From the NCBI RefSeq assembly GCF_035938995.1, contig NZ_DASZGI010000329.1:1-64000 (forward strand): 64,000 nucleotides of DNA. Direction: 5' to 3'. A program made the position numbers and the translations under genes. The notes beneath the pieces were generated by a model, which was given only the letters and a program-made list of their open reading frames with translations, was not told the DNA's origin and made no database searches. This DNA is from DASZGI01 sp035938995 (GTDB taxonomy: Bacteria; Actinomycetota; Actinomycetes; Streptomycetales; Catenulisporaceae). This document shows, piece after piece, positions 1 through 9,000 of the stretch (position 1 is its first letter; every line of letters begins with the position of its first letter).

Positions 1-381
1 GTCGGGATCCGCCGCGACGGCGCCGAACCAACGGCGCGCGAGTCGACCTCCGGTATCAGCAGCCGCCGCGCCGCCCGCGCTCTCCGCTGTGTCGCTCGCG
101 TCCTCCGCCGCGCCGCCCGCGCCCCCCTCGCCGCTGGGAGCAGACGTCAGCATGTCGTGCCCGTCCAGCGTGTCGAGCAGCTCCAGCAGAACGCTGCGAG
201 CCTTCGGGCCCGCAGCGGCCAACAGGTCATCGAGGCGGTCGCGCCGCAGCGCGTCCTCGAGCCGGGTCCACAGCGCGGGCACGCCTGCGCCGCCCTCGAC
301 GGTGAAGCTTCCCGTCCAGCCGCGCACGTGCACACCGCGGGGCATGGCCGTGGCCCGCACGCCGGGCCGTAGCCGGGTCAC
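1..381 (-). CDS. lazD: LazD-like azoline cyclodehydratase partner protein, N-terminal part
   Basis: Partial gene; it starts with GTG at 381 and runs off the left edge of the window after 127 codons. The visible part opens with LRPGVRATAMPRGVHVRGW and continues through a stretch ending LLELLDTLDGHDML. This is the look of the leader-binding, E1-like partner protein of azole-forming RiPP pathways, which holds the precursor leader for the YcaO cyclodehydratase. After that comes a Gly/Ala-rich linker. The GTG overlaps the stop of the upstream gene as GTGA, so translation is probably coupled. Its place directly after lazB and lazC matches lazD in the lactazole cluster. The catalytic part, a YcaO gene (lazE) and lazF would be expected to the left, outside the window. 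Confidence 0.75.
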   Translation of the reverse strand, partial: MTRLRPGVRATAMPRGVHVRGWTGSFTVEGGAGVPALWTRLEDALRRDRLDDLLAAAGPKARSVLLELLDTLDGHDMLTSAPSGEGGAGGAAEDASDTAESAGGAAAADTGGRLARRWFGAVAADPD

Positions 382-1427
382 ACCCGCTCCCGGCGCGCGA
401 CGGCGTCGGCCATCTCGGCCCGCCAGCTGTGACCGGTGAGCTCGGGCACCGCCCGGATCACCAGGAAGGCGGCGAGATAGCGTTCGAGTGGCCGCAGATC
501 ACAGACGGCCAGCAGCAGGTAGAGGACGTTCGTGCACCAGCGGTACACCAGGGCGTCGGGCCGCGTGCGCATCGAGCCTTCGGGGTCGGCGCGGTGCATC
601 ATCTGGTGGTACTCGCTGAACACCGCACGGCGCCGCCCGCCACCTCCGGTGAGCTGCGCGCCCGCGACGCGCCGTTCGTCCACATACCGCCAGGCCGTGC
701 GCGACCACTGCGACCACAATTCCTCCCACGGCTGCAGCCGGCCCTCGCAGATCCGCTCGACGAGCCCGGTGACCTGCTCGGCGTGCTGCTCCCACCGGTC
801 GCGGAAGGCCTCGGCGAGCCGGCCGTCGGGGTCGTTGTTGGCCAGGAAGTCCTCGAGGTGCGAGATGTAGGAGTGGTATCCGCCGGTCACGCCGACCGTG
901 GGGAGCGCCGCGGCGTGCGCGGTCATCGCCGCGAGTGCGACCTGGAGCCGGGCAGGGGCGCCGTCGCCGTGCGCGCCGAGGAAATCAGTGGTCGCACGCA
1001 GTACCGGAACGCCGAGGCGCAGCAGGCGGGTGCGTACCTCGACACCGTCATCGTGGAGCAGCGGGCGCGTGCGGCTGTCGTCGTTCGGCTCGACGCGGAC
1101 CGTGTTGTCCGGCCGAAGCGGGCCGTACGGCGGCGGCACGAGCTCCGCGTACCCCGTCGCTTCGGCGTCGGCGAGCAGCGCGGCCGTATCGACCTGATGC
1201 ACCGAGGGGTGGTCGATCAGATATCGGCGCAGGCGTTCGGCGGCCTCGTCCGCGAGCGTCTGCGCATCCGGGCCGTCGACCCGCAGCCGCAGATGTGGAC
1301 CGTACAGCCAGTGCCGCTCTACGTGCACTGACATACCCGCGTCTGCCAGGTCTCGCGCGATCGGCAACACCGCTTCGCGCAGCAGCGGCGCCTTCGTCGG
1401 CCGGTAGTAGTAGCAGATCACGTCCAT
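378..1427 (-). CDS. lazC: Thiopeptide pyridine synthase (LazC-like, SpaB C-terminal family)
   Basis: A 349-residue protein of the thiopeptide-type biosynthesis domain family (the family of the C-terminal part of lanthipeptide dehydratases). In thiopeptide pathways stand-alone members either remove glutamate from glutamylated Ser or perform the formal [4+2] cycloaddition of two dehydroalanines that closes the macrocycle and ejects the leader. By gene order this one corresponds to lactazole LazC, the pyridine synthase. The start used is the ATG at 1427, giving MDVICYYYRPTKAPLL, which fits the family N-terminus; the frame stays open far upstream, but only as a shadow of lazB. It begins 2 nt after the lazB stop and overlaps lazD by 4 nt. 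Whether it cyclizes or eliminates is inferred from synteny, not from active-site residues. Confidence 0.85.
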   Translation of the reverse strand: MDVICYYYRPTKAPLLREAVLPIARDLADAGMSVHVERHWLYGPHLRLRVDGPDAQTLADEAAERLRRYLIDHPSVHQVDTAALLADAEATGYAELVPPPYGPLRPDNTVRVEPNDDSRTRPLLHDDGVEVRTRLLRLGVPVLRATTDFLGAHGDGAPARLQVALAAMTAHAAALPTVGVTGGYHSYISHLEDFLANNDPDGRLAEAFRDRWEQHAEQVTGLVERICEGRLQPWEELWSQWSRTAWRYVDERRVAGAQLTGGGGRRRAVFSEYHQMMHRADPEGSMRTRPDALVYRWCTNVLYLLLAVCDLRPLERYLAAFLVIRAVPELTGHSWRAEMADAVARRERV

Positions 1428-1429
1428 AG

Positions 1430-4066
1430 TCACGCCCCGAGCCGCATTGATCCGGATCGGAGCTCCCCGCTCCGGTAGGTCTCGACGACCAGCTCGACCG
1501 CCCGGTGTGGCAGGGTTCTGCCGCCCGCGGCCGGCAGCGCCTCCTCGAACACGACGCCGTCGCCGTGCCGGGCGAGCCACTTTCCCAGGCACCGCAGATG
1601 CAAGGCGTTTCCCAGATCGGCCAGGTGCGGCTTGGGCAGCTCCAGAGCGCGCAACAACCCCTGCGACGTGCGGTCGACGCTCGGCGGCGGCAGGGGATGG
1701 AGGAAAACCTGCTCCGGCAGGTCGAGCAGCGAGCGCCACCGCGCGACGGCGCCGATCGGCACCTCCCCGTCGGCGGCGATTTCCTCGCGCAGCGCGGACT
1801 GCGTGGCGCCGGGCAGGTGCCACCGCCGACGGCGGAGCACCAGGTGCCGATAGCGCAGGCGGGGCGTTCTGATCAGCTGCCCGGCGGGCGTCTCGACGGT
1901 GAACCGGGGCACGAGCGGGGCGAAGTTGACCACGCCGCTCGGGAAGTCGTTGACGAACACGGCGACGCGGTCCGGCAGCATCACGGGGGCGAGGAACCCG
2001 GAGTAGAGGACGTCGAGCAGCCTGCCGTTGCGCAGGCGGAACCGGACCTGGTCGGTGGCCGGATCGTGGATCAGTTCGACGTCGCGTTCGGTGAGCGAGG
2101 CGCGGCGCGGGTCGTCGCCGAGTTCGTCGGGCACCAGCCGCGGGTGGAGGTTCGCGTTGAAGCCGCCTACCGGGCGGATCTGCACCGGCCGCGCGGCGGG
2201 TCCGAGGCCGTCGTGGATCTGCCGGGTGACGTCGGCCGCCGCCGAAGGGCCGAGCGCGGAGAGGAACCGGCTGGTGAACCTGCCCCAACCGCCGTAGACG
2301 TGGTTGACGCACAGCAGCCCGGAGTCGTCGTCGCGCTGCACGAAGAACGAGTACGAGACGGGCCTGGGTCCGAGCCGTCCCGCCGTCCCCGCCTCCCGCA
2401 CCTGGTCCTCGTCGAGGAAGACCTCCTCGCGCCACTCGCCGCCCTCCGGCCCGGTCACCGGTGTGTCCACGTCCTGCCACGCCCGTCGCACCTCCGGAGC
2501 GAACTCCCACGGGCGTGGGCAGGTCCCGCCCAGGCCGTAGCGCGCGACAAACCGGTCCCGCAGGAGATCGCGCACCGCATGTCCGACGTCGAAGCGTTCC
2601 GCGAAGGGCGCGAACTCGGCCAAGGCCGCGCGGTCGTCCGCGCCGAGCAGGCCGCCGACGGGTACGGGCGCGCGCGTCACCAAGTCCTCGGTGAGTACTG
2701 GGGCGCTCGGCGCCGGGCGCTGTATCTCCGCGAAAACCGCGTTCCACCGTGCGGAGAGCTCGTACAGCGCACGCTGCCGCAGCTCCGGCGCGGTGTCGGC
2801 GAACGCGCGCGTCGCGGCAGATATCGCCTCGAGCTGCTCGGCGAGGTGAGCGTCAGCGTCGTCTTGCGGTTCACGCAGCCAGGCGGCGAGCCGGGGCAGC
2901 GGGTCGGGTTCCTGCGGGTCGACCGGGGAACACGGCGCGAGCAACCGCTCGTCGACCAGCCGCCGTATGAAGGCCTCGGCCCGCACCTTGGCCGACGCCT
3001 TCCGCTGACCCGACTTGGACGGCGCGCAGATCCCGTCTACGAGGTCGCCGACGAGATCGTCGAGCAGGACCGGGTTCCGGGCGCGGCCGATCACGAAATC
3101 CAGCGGGCCGCCGCGCGCCACCTCGACTTCGTCCTCACCCGCGACGAGAAACCGTCCGGCGGACAGCTGCTGCCGGTTGCGCAGGAAGGTCGCCCGGGTC
3201 GTGGTGAGCCGGGGCTCGCTGCTGAGCCGGTAACGCAGGCTCCTGCTACGACGGGGATCGGACAGCAGCGCGTCGAGCAGCGTCTCGGTGAGCGCGTGAT
3301 TGGGCACTGTCGCGGCGGACCTGTCCGCCTGTGCGGGATCGGGATCGAGCTCGCGCGTCCACCGCGTCGCGGGGCGCTCGTCGTCGTGACGGCCCCAGCC
3401 GACCGTGACGAACCAGGTCAGCGGGCTGGTCTTGGTGCTGGCGCGCAGTGTGTAGCGCAGTACTCCCGGCTCGGCCTTGCGCCCGCGCCGGTCCGGTGTC
3501 GCTGTTTGGTCGTCCACCCGGCTGGCGCGCTGGACGGCGCGCAACAGGTCTGCGCTGGTGAGCGCGACCGCGTGCAGCAGCGCCGGATGGGCGCAGAGGG
3601 CTGCCAGGGCTTGTCGCTCGTCGGCCAGGGCGCTCGGGGCCAGGTCAGTTGCCCGTTCCGCGACGAGTTTCCGGTGCGCGCGGTCGTCTAGCCAGGTCTG
3701 CAGTTCCGGGACACGGTACGGCAGGTCTTCGAGTCGTTCCAGGAGGCCGGACGCGGGTTCCCGGCCGTTGTGCACGGCCCGTCGCAGCGGCAGGACGACG
3801 GTGCGGTGGAATGCTTCCCCGTGTTCTTTCCGGCTGACGTAGAGAGCGTCGCAAAGCACTGGCTTAAGGTCGGCGAGGCCGGCCTCCAGTGCGACCAGCC
3901 GGCGCATCGCCTCCCGGAATGACGCGCTCTGCGGACTCTGCGCCGGATACGGCACCGACGTCATGCGCACGAGCGCGTACGGCGCGACGCTGACGGACGT
4001 GCTGATGGTGCGCGGTGCGGTCACCGGGGCGCGCAAGGGCTCCCCGACGGCGACTTTCTCCGACAT
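1430..4066 (-). CDS. lazB: Thiopeptide glutamylating dehydratase (LazB-like, LanB N-terminal domain)
   Basis: An 878-residue protein with the features of the N-terminal, tRNA-dependent glutamylation domain of class I lanthipeptide dehydratases, without the C-terminal elimination domain. It would transfer glutamate from Glu-tRNA to Ser residues of the LazA core so that dehydroalanines can form. Typical stretches include SPLTWFVTVGWGR in the first third and NAVFAEIQRPA and VNFAPLVPRFTVE later. The split architecture is usual for thiopeptides and goadsporin-type pathways. The ATG at 4066 is preceded by a strong GGAGG on the minus strand. lazC starts 2 nt after its stop, so the two are one transcription unit. 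Confidence 0.88.
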   Translation of the reverse strand: MSEKVAVGEPLRAPVTAPRTISTSVSVAPYALVRMTSVPYPAQSPQSASFREAMRRLVALEAGLADLKPVLCDALYVSRKEHGEAFHRTVVLPLRRAVHNGREPASGLLERLEDLPYRVPELQTWLDDRAHRKLVAERATDLAPSALADERQALAALCAHPALLHAVALTSADLLRAVQRASRVDDQTATPDRRGRKAEPGVLRYTLRASTKTSPLTWFVTVGWGRHDDERPATRWTRELDPDPAQADRSAATVPNHALTETLLDALLSDPRRSRSLRYRLSSEPRLTTTRATFLRNRQQLSAGRFLVAGEDEVEVARGGPLDFVIGRARNPVLLDDLVGDLVDGICAPSKSGQRKASAKVRAEAFIRRLVDERLLAPCSPVDPQEPDPLPRLAAWLREPQDDADAHLAEQLEAISAATRAFADTAPELRQRALYELSARWNAVFAEIQRPAPSAPVLTEDLVTRAPVPVGGLLGADDRAALAEFAPFAERFDVGHAVRDLLRDRFVARYGLGGTCPRPWEFAPEVRRAWQDVDTPVTGPEGGEWREEVFLDEDQVREAGTAGRLGPRPVSYSFFVQRDDDSGLLCVNHVYGGWGRFTSRFLSALGPSAAADVTRQIHDGLGPAARPVQIRPVGGFNANLHPRLVPDELGDDPRRASLTERDVELIHDPATDQVRFRLRNGRLLDVLYSGFLAPVMLPDRVAVFVNDFPSGVVNFAPLVPRFTVETPAGQLIRTPRLRYRHLVLRRRRWHLPGATQSALREEIAADGEVPIGAVARWRSLLDLPEQVFLHPLPPPSVDRTSQGLLRALELPKPHLADLGNALHLRCLGKWLARHGDGVVFEEALPAAGGRTLPHRAVELVVETYRSGELRSGSMRLGA

Positions 4067-4090
4067 CCCACCCTCCGGTCGGCAGCCAGG

Positions 4091-4135
4091 CGCGTCCCGG
4101 CCGCCCCCGCGATTCGGCGGAGGCGCCGGGACGCG
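4091..4135 (-). terminator. Hairpin between lazA and lazB (attenuator or processing site)
   Basis: Perfect 11-bp inverted repeat, CGCGTCCCGGC at 4091-4101 against its complement at 4125-4135, in the 138-nt gap between the precursor gene and lazB. For leftward transcription no U-run follows, so partial termination or RNA end protection is more likely than a full stop. Such hairpins often keep RiPP precursor mRNA in excess over enzyme mRNA. The role is inferred. Confidence 0.6.
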
Positions 4136-4204
4136 TTTTCCGCTTGACGCACGTGTCGCCTCAGCGTGAAGTCCCGAGAGTCCTCAGAACCCGGTCGCGC
4201 CGGT

Positions 4205-4411
4205 TCAGTTGGCCACAGGGTACTGCTGCTGAACGCAGGAGGAAGACCCCTGGCATGAGCAGTCCCCCCACGAGGCGCCCGTCTCGGGCAGCGCGACGGT
4301 GTCGCGCATCGACGTCACGGTGAGCTCGCCCAGGTCGAGGTCCTCGAGCTCGAACGCGCCCCCTTCGGCGGCCTTCGTCGGTCCGTCCGGCTGCACAAAC
4401 TCTTCGCGCAT
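4205..4411 (-). CDS. lazA: Lactazole-type thiopeptide precursor peptide
   Basis: A 68-residue RiPP precursor. Residues 1-46 form an acidic leader containing LEDLDLGELTVTSMRDTVAL and ending LPETGA, very close to thiopeptide leaders. The core begins at Ser47 with SWGDCSCQGSSSC and ends with a tail VQQQYPVAN, 22 residues in all. Lactazole A comes from a 19-residue core starting SWGSCSCQASSSC, so Ser1, Cys5, Ser6, Cys7 and the Ser10-Ser11-Ser12-Cys13 block are kept. Ser4 is replaced by Asp (one possible dehydroalanine lost), Ala9 by Gly, and the tail is three residues longer. The start is the ATG at 4411 with AAGGAG just upstream; the open frame extends further upstream but has no leader-like sequence there. 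It lies first in the operon. Confidence 0.9.
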   Translation of the reverse strand: MREEFVQPDGPTKAAEGGAFELEDLDLGELTVTSMRDTVALPETGASWGDCSCQGSSSCVQQQYPVAN

Positions 4412-4447
4412 TGGCACTCCTTGTCTCGGCGTTCGCTGCGCGGCGAG

Positions 4448-4489
4448 ATTATCCTTTCCCGGACGGCCGTCGGACGGCTCGCGGACGGC
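4448..4489 (-). promoter_or_regulatory. lazA promoter with three 11-bp-spaced heptamers (SARP-like site)
   Basis: On the minus strand GCCGTCC occurs three times (plus-strand GGACGGC at 4461-4467, 4472-4478 and 4483-4489), exactly 11 bp apart. Seven nt separate the last copy from GATAAT (4453 to 4448), a good -10 box; lazA starts 37 nt further. Three direct heptamers, one helical turn apart and about 8 bp from a -10 box, is the known layout of SARP activator sites. No SARP gene is in the window. Confidence 0.65.
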
Positions 4490-4499
4490 TCGTGCACGA

Positions 4500-5783
4500 C
4501 TAGCCGAGTACTGATTCACCTTCGTGCAGGGCGGGCGTGTCGAACTCGTCCGCGTCGGCCTTGTCGAGCGGCAGGGTGAGGGTGACTTCGAATCCGCCGT
4601 CCGGCTTGCGTCCGGCGGTGAGCGCGCCGCCATAGAGCGACGCGCGCTCGCGCATGCCGGTCAGTCCGACCCCGGCACCGCTGTGATCGGTGGCCTGCGC
4701 GGCGGCTGAGCGCGGCGTGCGGGACCGCTGGGGCGGAACGGCGTGCGGCCCGGCATCAGTGACCGTGACGCGGATGTGCTCGGGTTCGTATTCCAGCGAC
4801 ACGTCCACGGACGATCCCGGCGCATGCTTGAGCACGTTGGTCAGGGACTCCTGCACCACGCGGTAGACGCACAGCTCGATCCCGGCGGGCAACGGGCGCT
4901 GTCGACCGGCGATCGTGTAGCGCGACGGGGTGCCGGAGAGGCCGACGCGTTCTATCAGGACGGGCAGTTGCGCGATTCCGGGTGCGGGCCGGTCGTCCGC
5001 GCTCGCACCCGCCTCGTCGTCATCCGGACGCAGCAGGCTGATCAGACGGCGCAGCTCGGCGAGCCCTTCGCTGCCGACTTCGGAAATGGTGCGCAAGGCG
5101 TGGTCGGCGGTCTTCGTATCGGTCTCGAGCACATAGCGCGCCAGACCGGCCTGGACGGCGATGACGGACAGGTGGTGCGCTGTCACGTCGTGCAGCTCGC
5201 GGGCGATGCGGATCCGTTCGAGCAACACCGCGCGCTGCTCACGCTCGTGCTGCTTGCGCTGCACCTGCCGGTCGTACTCGGCCATGAACGCGCGGCTCTC
5301 CGTCAGCCTTCTGGCTCCGTCGCCGACGACTGCGATGACCAGCACGCGCCCCGCGGTCTCGAGCCAGATGACGAACGGGGAACCGATCCACTCGTGCAGG
5401 TTGCTGTAGATCAATACGGGAAACGTGACTGCGGCGGCGGCCAAGATCCAGCGCCGTCCGCGGCGCGACGCCACCGTGAAGAACGCGATCTGCAGGCCCG
5501 CCTGATTCAAGCTCAACCAATACCCGCGCACCTCGAATATCGCGACGAGAGCGGCGCATACCGCCATCACGCTCAGCGGGAATCGGCGCCGCAGCACCAG
5601 GGCGGCACCGACCGCGATGGTCAGCGCGATCGCGAACGCGTCGAACCGCCGCGGGCCCGAAGACGGGTAGGAGCCGGACGCGGTCGTCAACGAGACCCAG
5701 GTGACGGCCGCGGCGATGGCGAGGTCGACGACCAGCGGCGGTATCGAGGCGGCGACCTTCGCCACGCTGCGCACGTTGAGCAT
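4500..5783 (-). CDS. NarL/DesK-type sensor histidine kinase
   Basis: A 427-residue two-component sensor kinase. The N-terminal 170 residues hold about five hydrophobic segments with almost no outer loop, suggesting a signal sensed in or at the membrane. A HisKA_3 dimerisation box follows, with ARELHDVTAHHLS carrying the phospho-accepting His. The HATPase has the N-box stretch RVVQESLTNVLKHA and the G-box GAGVGLTGMRERASLYGG. No response regulator adjoins it; the nearest NarL-type regulator is at 13265, on the far side of the type VII secretion genes, and could be the partner. The gene is co-directional with lazA, 88 nt upstream of it, but lazA has its own promoter. The link to thiopeptide production is unproven. 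Confidence 0.88.
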   Translation of the reverse strand: MLNVRSVAKVAASIPPLVVDLAIAAAVTWVSLTTASGSYPSSGPRRFDAFAIALTIAVGAALVLRRRFPLSVMAVCAALVAIFEVRGYWLSLNQAGLQIAFFTVASRRGRRWILAAAAVTFPVLIYSNLHEWIGSPFVIWLETAGRVLVIAVVGDGARRLTESRAFMAEYDRQVQRKQHEREQRAVLLERIRIARELHDVTAHHLSVIAVQAGLARYVLETDTKTADHALRTISEVGSEGLAELRRLISLLRPDDDEAGASADDRPAPGIAQLPVLIERVGLSGTPSRYTIAGRQRPLPAGIELCVYRVVQESLTNVLKHAPGSSVDVSLEYEPEHIRVTVTDAGPHAVPPQRSRTPRSAAAQATDHSGAGVGLTGMRERASLYGGALTAGRKPDGGFEVTLTLPLDKADADEFDTPALHEGESVLG

Positions 5784-5858
5784 CGGCCCAACCTAGTGAT
5801 CGCGGCCCGGCTTGTCCTCAGATCACCGGGGGCTTCGCCGCACCATGAGTAAACCTTT

Positions 5859-5878
5859 GCGGTATCACCCGATACCGC
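5859..5878. promoter_or_regulatory. Perfect 8-bp-arm palindrome in a divergent promoter region
   Basis: GCGGTATC, four bases, then GATACCGC. It lies in the 227-bp gap between the histidine kinase (leftward from 5783) and the EccC gene (rightward from 6011), so it is a candidate operator for either or both. Nothing else distinct is seen in 5784-6010. Confidence 0.45.
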
Positions 5879-6010
5879 GGGCGTTGTACATCCCTTCCGG
5901 ACAGTGAAACCTCCGGGGAACGCGGCGGACCGAGTCCGGCTGAAACCCTTGAGCCGCGCGGATGCTGGATGCCGCGCGAGCAAGCGTGCACAACGGAGCG
6001 TGGGTGGCAG

Positions 6011-9000
6011 ATGAGGTTCGTCCATCGGGACGCCGGCGTCGAACGCGAGTGGGAGGTGCGGCTCGGCCGCCCGGATGCCGTGGTCGCGGACCTCGCAGCC
6101 GCGCTCGGCGCCCCCGGCGGACGGCTCCTCGTCGACGGCCGCGAGGTGGCGTCCGCGACTCCGTTGAGCGGATCAGGGCTCGTCATGGGGTCGCAGGTCG
6201 CGGCCGCGACGCAATCGTCCGACCGGGCCGCAGGCCTGATCCGTGGCCGGGATTCCGAGCGCGCGGCCGCGACCAACGCCGCTGCGACGAACGCCGCTGT
6301 GACGAACACCGGGACGACAACCACTGCCGCGACCAGAAGAATGGCGGTGAGCTCGGGCGCGGTCCTGCGGATCATCGGCGGCCTGGAATCGGGATTGTCC
6401 GTGTCGCTGAAGCCCGGACGCGCGCGGCTCGGCCGCGGCGAGGAAGCGGAGATCCGCGTAGCCTGCCCGGACGTCTCCCGGCTGCATTGCGAGATCGACG
6501 TCGCCGACGACGGTCGAGTGACCGTGACGGATCTCGGTTCGAGCAACGGCACGGACGTCAACGGTGCACGGCTGACGGACCCGGCCCACGTCGGCCCGGA
6601 CGACGTGGTCTGCGCGGCCGGCCGGGTGCCGTTCCGCATCCTGCCCGCGGATGTGCTCGGCCCGGTGCAGTACGTCGATACGGTGCGGGAAGCCGGGCCG
6701 AGTGGCACGCTCCCGTTCAACCGGGCGCCGCGTGTCGCCGCCCTATCCGCGGCACCGCCGGTCCGCTTGCCCGAGCAACCGCGCCGCTCAGACGGGCAGC
6801 CGCTGCGAATATCGGCTCTGCTCGCCCCGCTCGTGCTGGCGGGCGTCATGGTGCTGGTGCTCAGGGACCTCACATTCGCGCTGATCGCGCTTTTCAGTCC
6901 ACTGATCATGATCGGAACCCAGATCGAAGACCGCACCAAGGGCCGCTTCGGTCTGCGCCGGGCGAAGCGCGAATACGCCACCCGCCTGGCCGAAGCCAGC
7001 GAACAACTCGCCGCGCGCCGCGCGGACGAGACGAACCGCCTACATGCGCAGTTCCCCGACCCGGCAGAACTCTGCTACCGCGCGTCGGCGCCCGGACTGC
7101 GCCTGTGGGAGCGGCGCCGCGGAGCCGCGGACTTCCTCAAGCTCTCCGCCGGTCTGGCCGACCAGGGCTGGGCACCCCCGGTGGACCGTGGCCGCCACAC
7201 CGAGCAGGAGCTCGACCCCGTCCTCGCCGCGGCACTCGCCGCGGCGGCGCGGCTGACGCAGGTCCCGGTGGCCGTCGACCTGTCCGAAGGGGGAGTTCTC
7301 GGGCTGGAGGGCGACCGAGGGGCGGCGCTCGCCGCGGCGCGCTCAATGCTCTGCCAGGCGGTCACCGCGAGCGGCCCGGCGGACGTAGCGGTCGCGCTGT
7401 TCGTCGACGAGGACCGGAGCGCGGACTGGGACTGGACCAAATGGCTGCCGCACGGCGAGGACCCGAGATCAGGGCCCTCACGCTTCGTCGCCGTCGGCGC
7501 GGAACGCTGCGAGGCGCTCGCGCGCAGCCTGCTGTCCGACTTCGGCGGGGCCGGAGCCGGCCGGGACGTGGATGCCAAGGGCGCTGGAACACCCGCGCTG
7601 CTCATTGTGGTCGACGGGGCGACCCTGCTCGAGGGCCGCCCCTGCTCCCTGCGGGATCTGCTCGGCGGCGCGGCCGGACCCGTCGCCGGGATCGTGCTGA
7701 CCTGGCGCCTGCCTGCCCTGTGCACCGAGGTCCTGACGGTGACGGCCGACGGCTCCGGACGCTTGCGGCGGGTCGCCACCGGCGAGCGGATCGACGACAT
7801 CCTGATCGCCGGCATGACGCGCGCCCGCGCCCGCGGACTGGCCCGCGCCCTGGCCAGGTTCGAGGATCCGGAGATGAAGGTAGAGGGAGCCGGCCTGCCG
7901 GACCGGGTAGGCCTGCTGCCCCTTCTCGAGCTGAACGGGCCCCCGGCAGATGCCAGGTCTTCGAGTCAGTCCACGGCGGCGGCGAAAGATCGCGCCGCGG
8001 GGAACGCCTTTCTCCCCGCCGCGCGATCTGCAGCCGCCCCAAAGCCGTGGACAGACCCGAAGAGTCTCCAAGATGCCGTCGCCGACCGCTGGCGCTCCAC
8101 GGCGCACACCCTGCGCGTGCGGGCGGTGCTCGGCGTGACCGAGCGCGAGGTGTTCGAGGTCGATCTCGACGACGACGGCCCGCACGCCCTGATCGCCGGC
8201 ACCACCGGATCCGGCAAGAGCGAGCTTCTGCGGACCCTGATCGCGAGCATGGCGGTCGGCGCCGATCCGGAGCACCTGACCTTCGCGCTGGTTGACTACA
8301 AGGGCGGGGGAGCGCTGGACGAGTGCGCGCGGCTGCCGCACGTCGTCGGGCTCGTGACAGACCTCGACGAACAGCTCGGCGAGCGCGCGCTGCGCTGCCT
8401 GGAGGCCGAGCTGCGCCACCGGGAGCACGCCCTGCGCGGCGTCGGGATGAGCCACGTCCGCGAGTACCAGCGGTTCCGCGACACCCAGCGCCCCGATCTC
8501 GAGCCGATGCCCCGGCTCGTGGTGGTGATCGACGAGTTCGCCACCCTCGTCAAAGCCCTGCCGGACTTCGTCGACGCGCTCGTCAGCATCGCCCAGCGCG
8601 GACGCAGCCTCGGCATGCACCTGATCATGGCCACCCAGCGCCCCTCCGGCTCGGTCAGCGACGCGATCAAGAACAACGTCAAACTGCGCCTGGCGCTGCG
8701 CCTGGAGAGCACCTCCGACTCCCAGGACGTGATCGACTCGCCGGCCGCCGCCTCGATCGGCAGCCGGCAGTGGGGCCGCGGCTTCTACCGGGTCAGCGCG
8801 AACGAGGTGCTTCCCGTGCAGACCGCGCTGTCGACCGGCGTGACTCCGGCGGCGGCCGCCGCGGGCGGGTTGACCCTCCTGCCGTTCCGGTTGACGTCGG
8901 GCGAGCGGGCCGGGGTCGTCACGGCGACGTCCCCGGATTCGACCTCTGGGTCCGCGACCGGTGAGAACATCCCGACCGACCTGGCCCGCCTGGTGGAGGC

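Noticed and set aside
1428..2747. Long upstream extension of the lazC frame (789 codons in all)
   Set aside because: The extension is antisense-like Arg/Ala/Gly sequence overlapping lazB in another frame; real protein features begin at the ATG at 1427.
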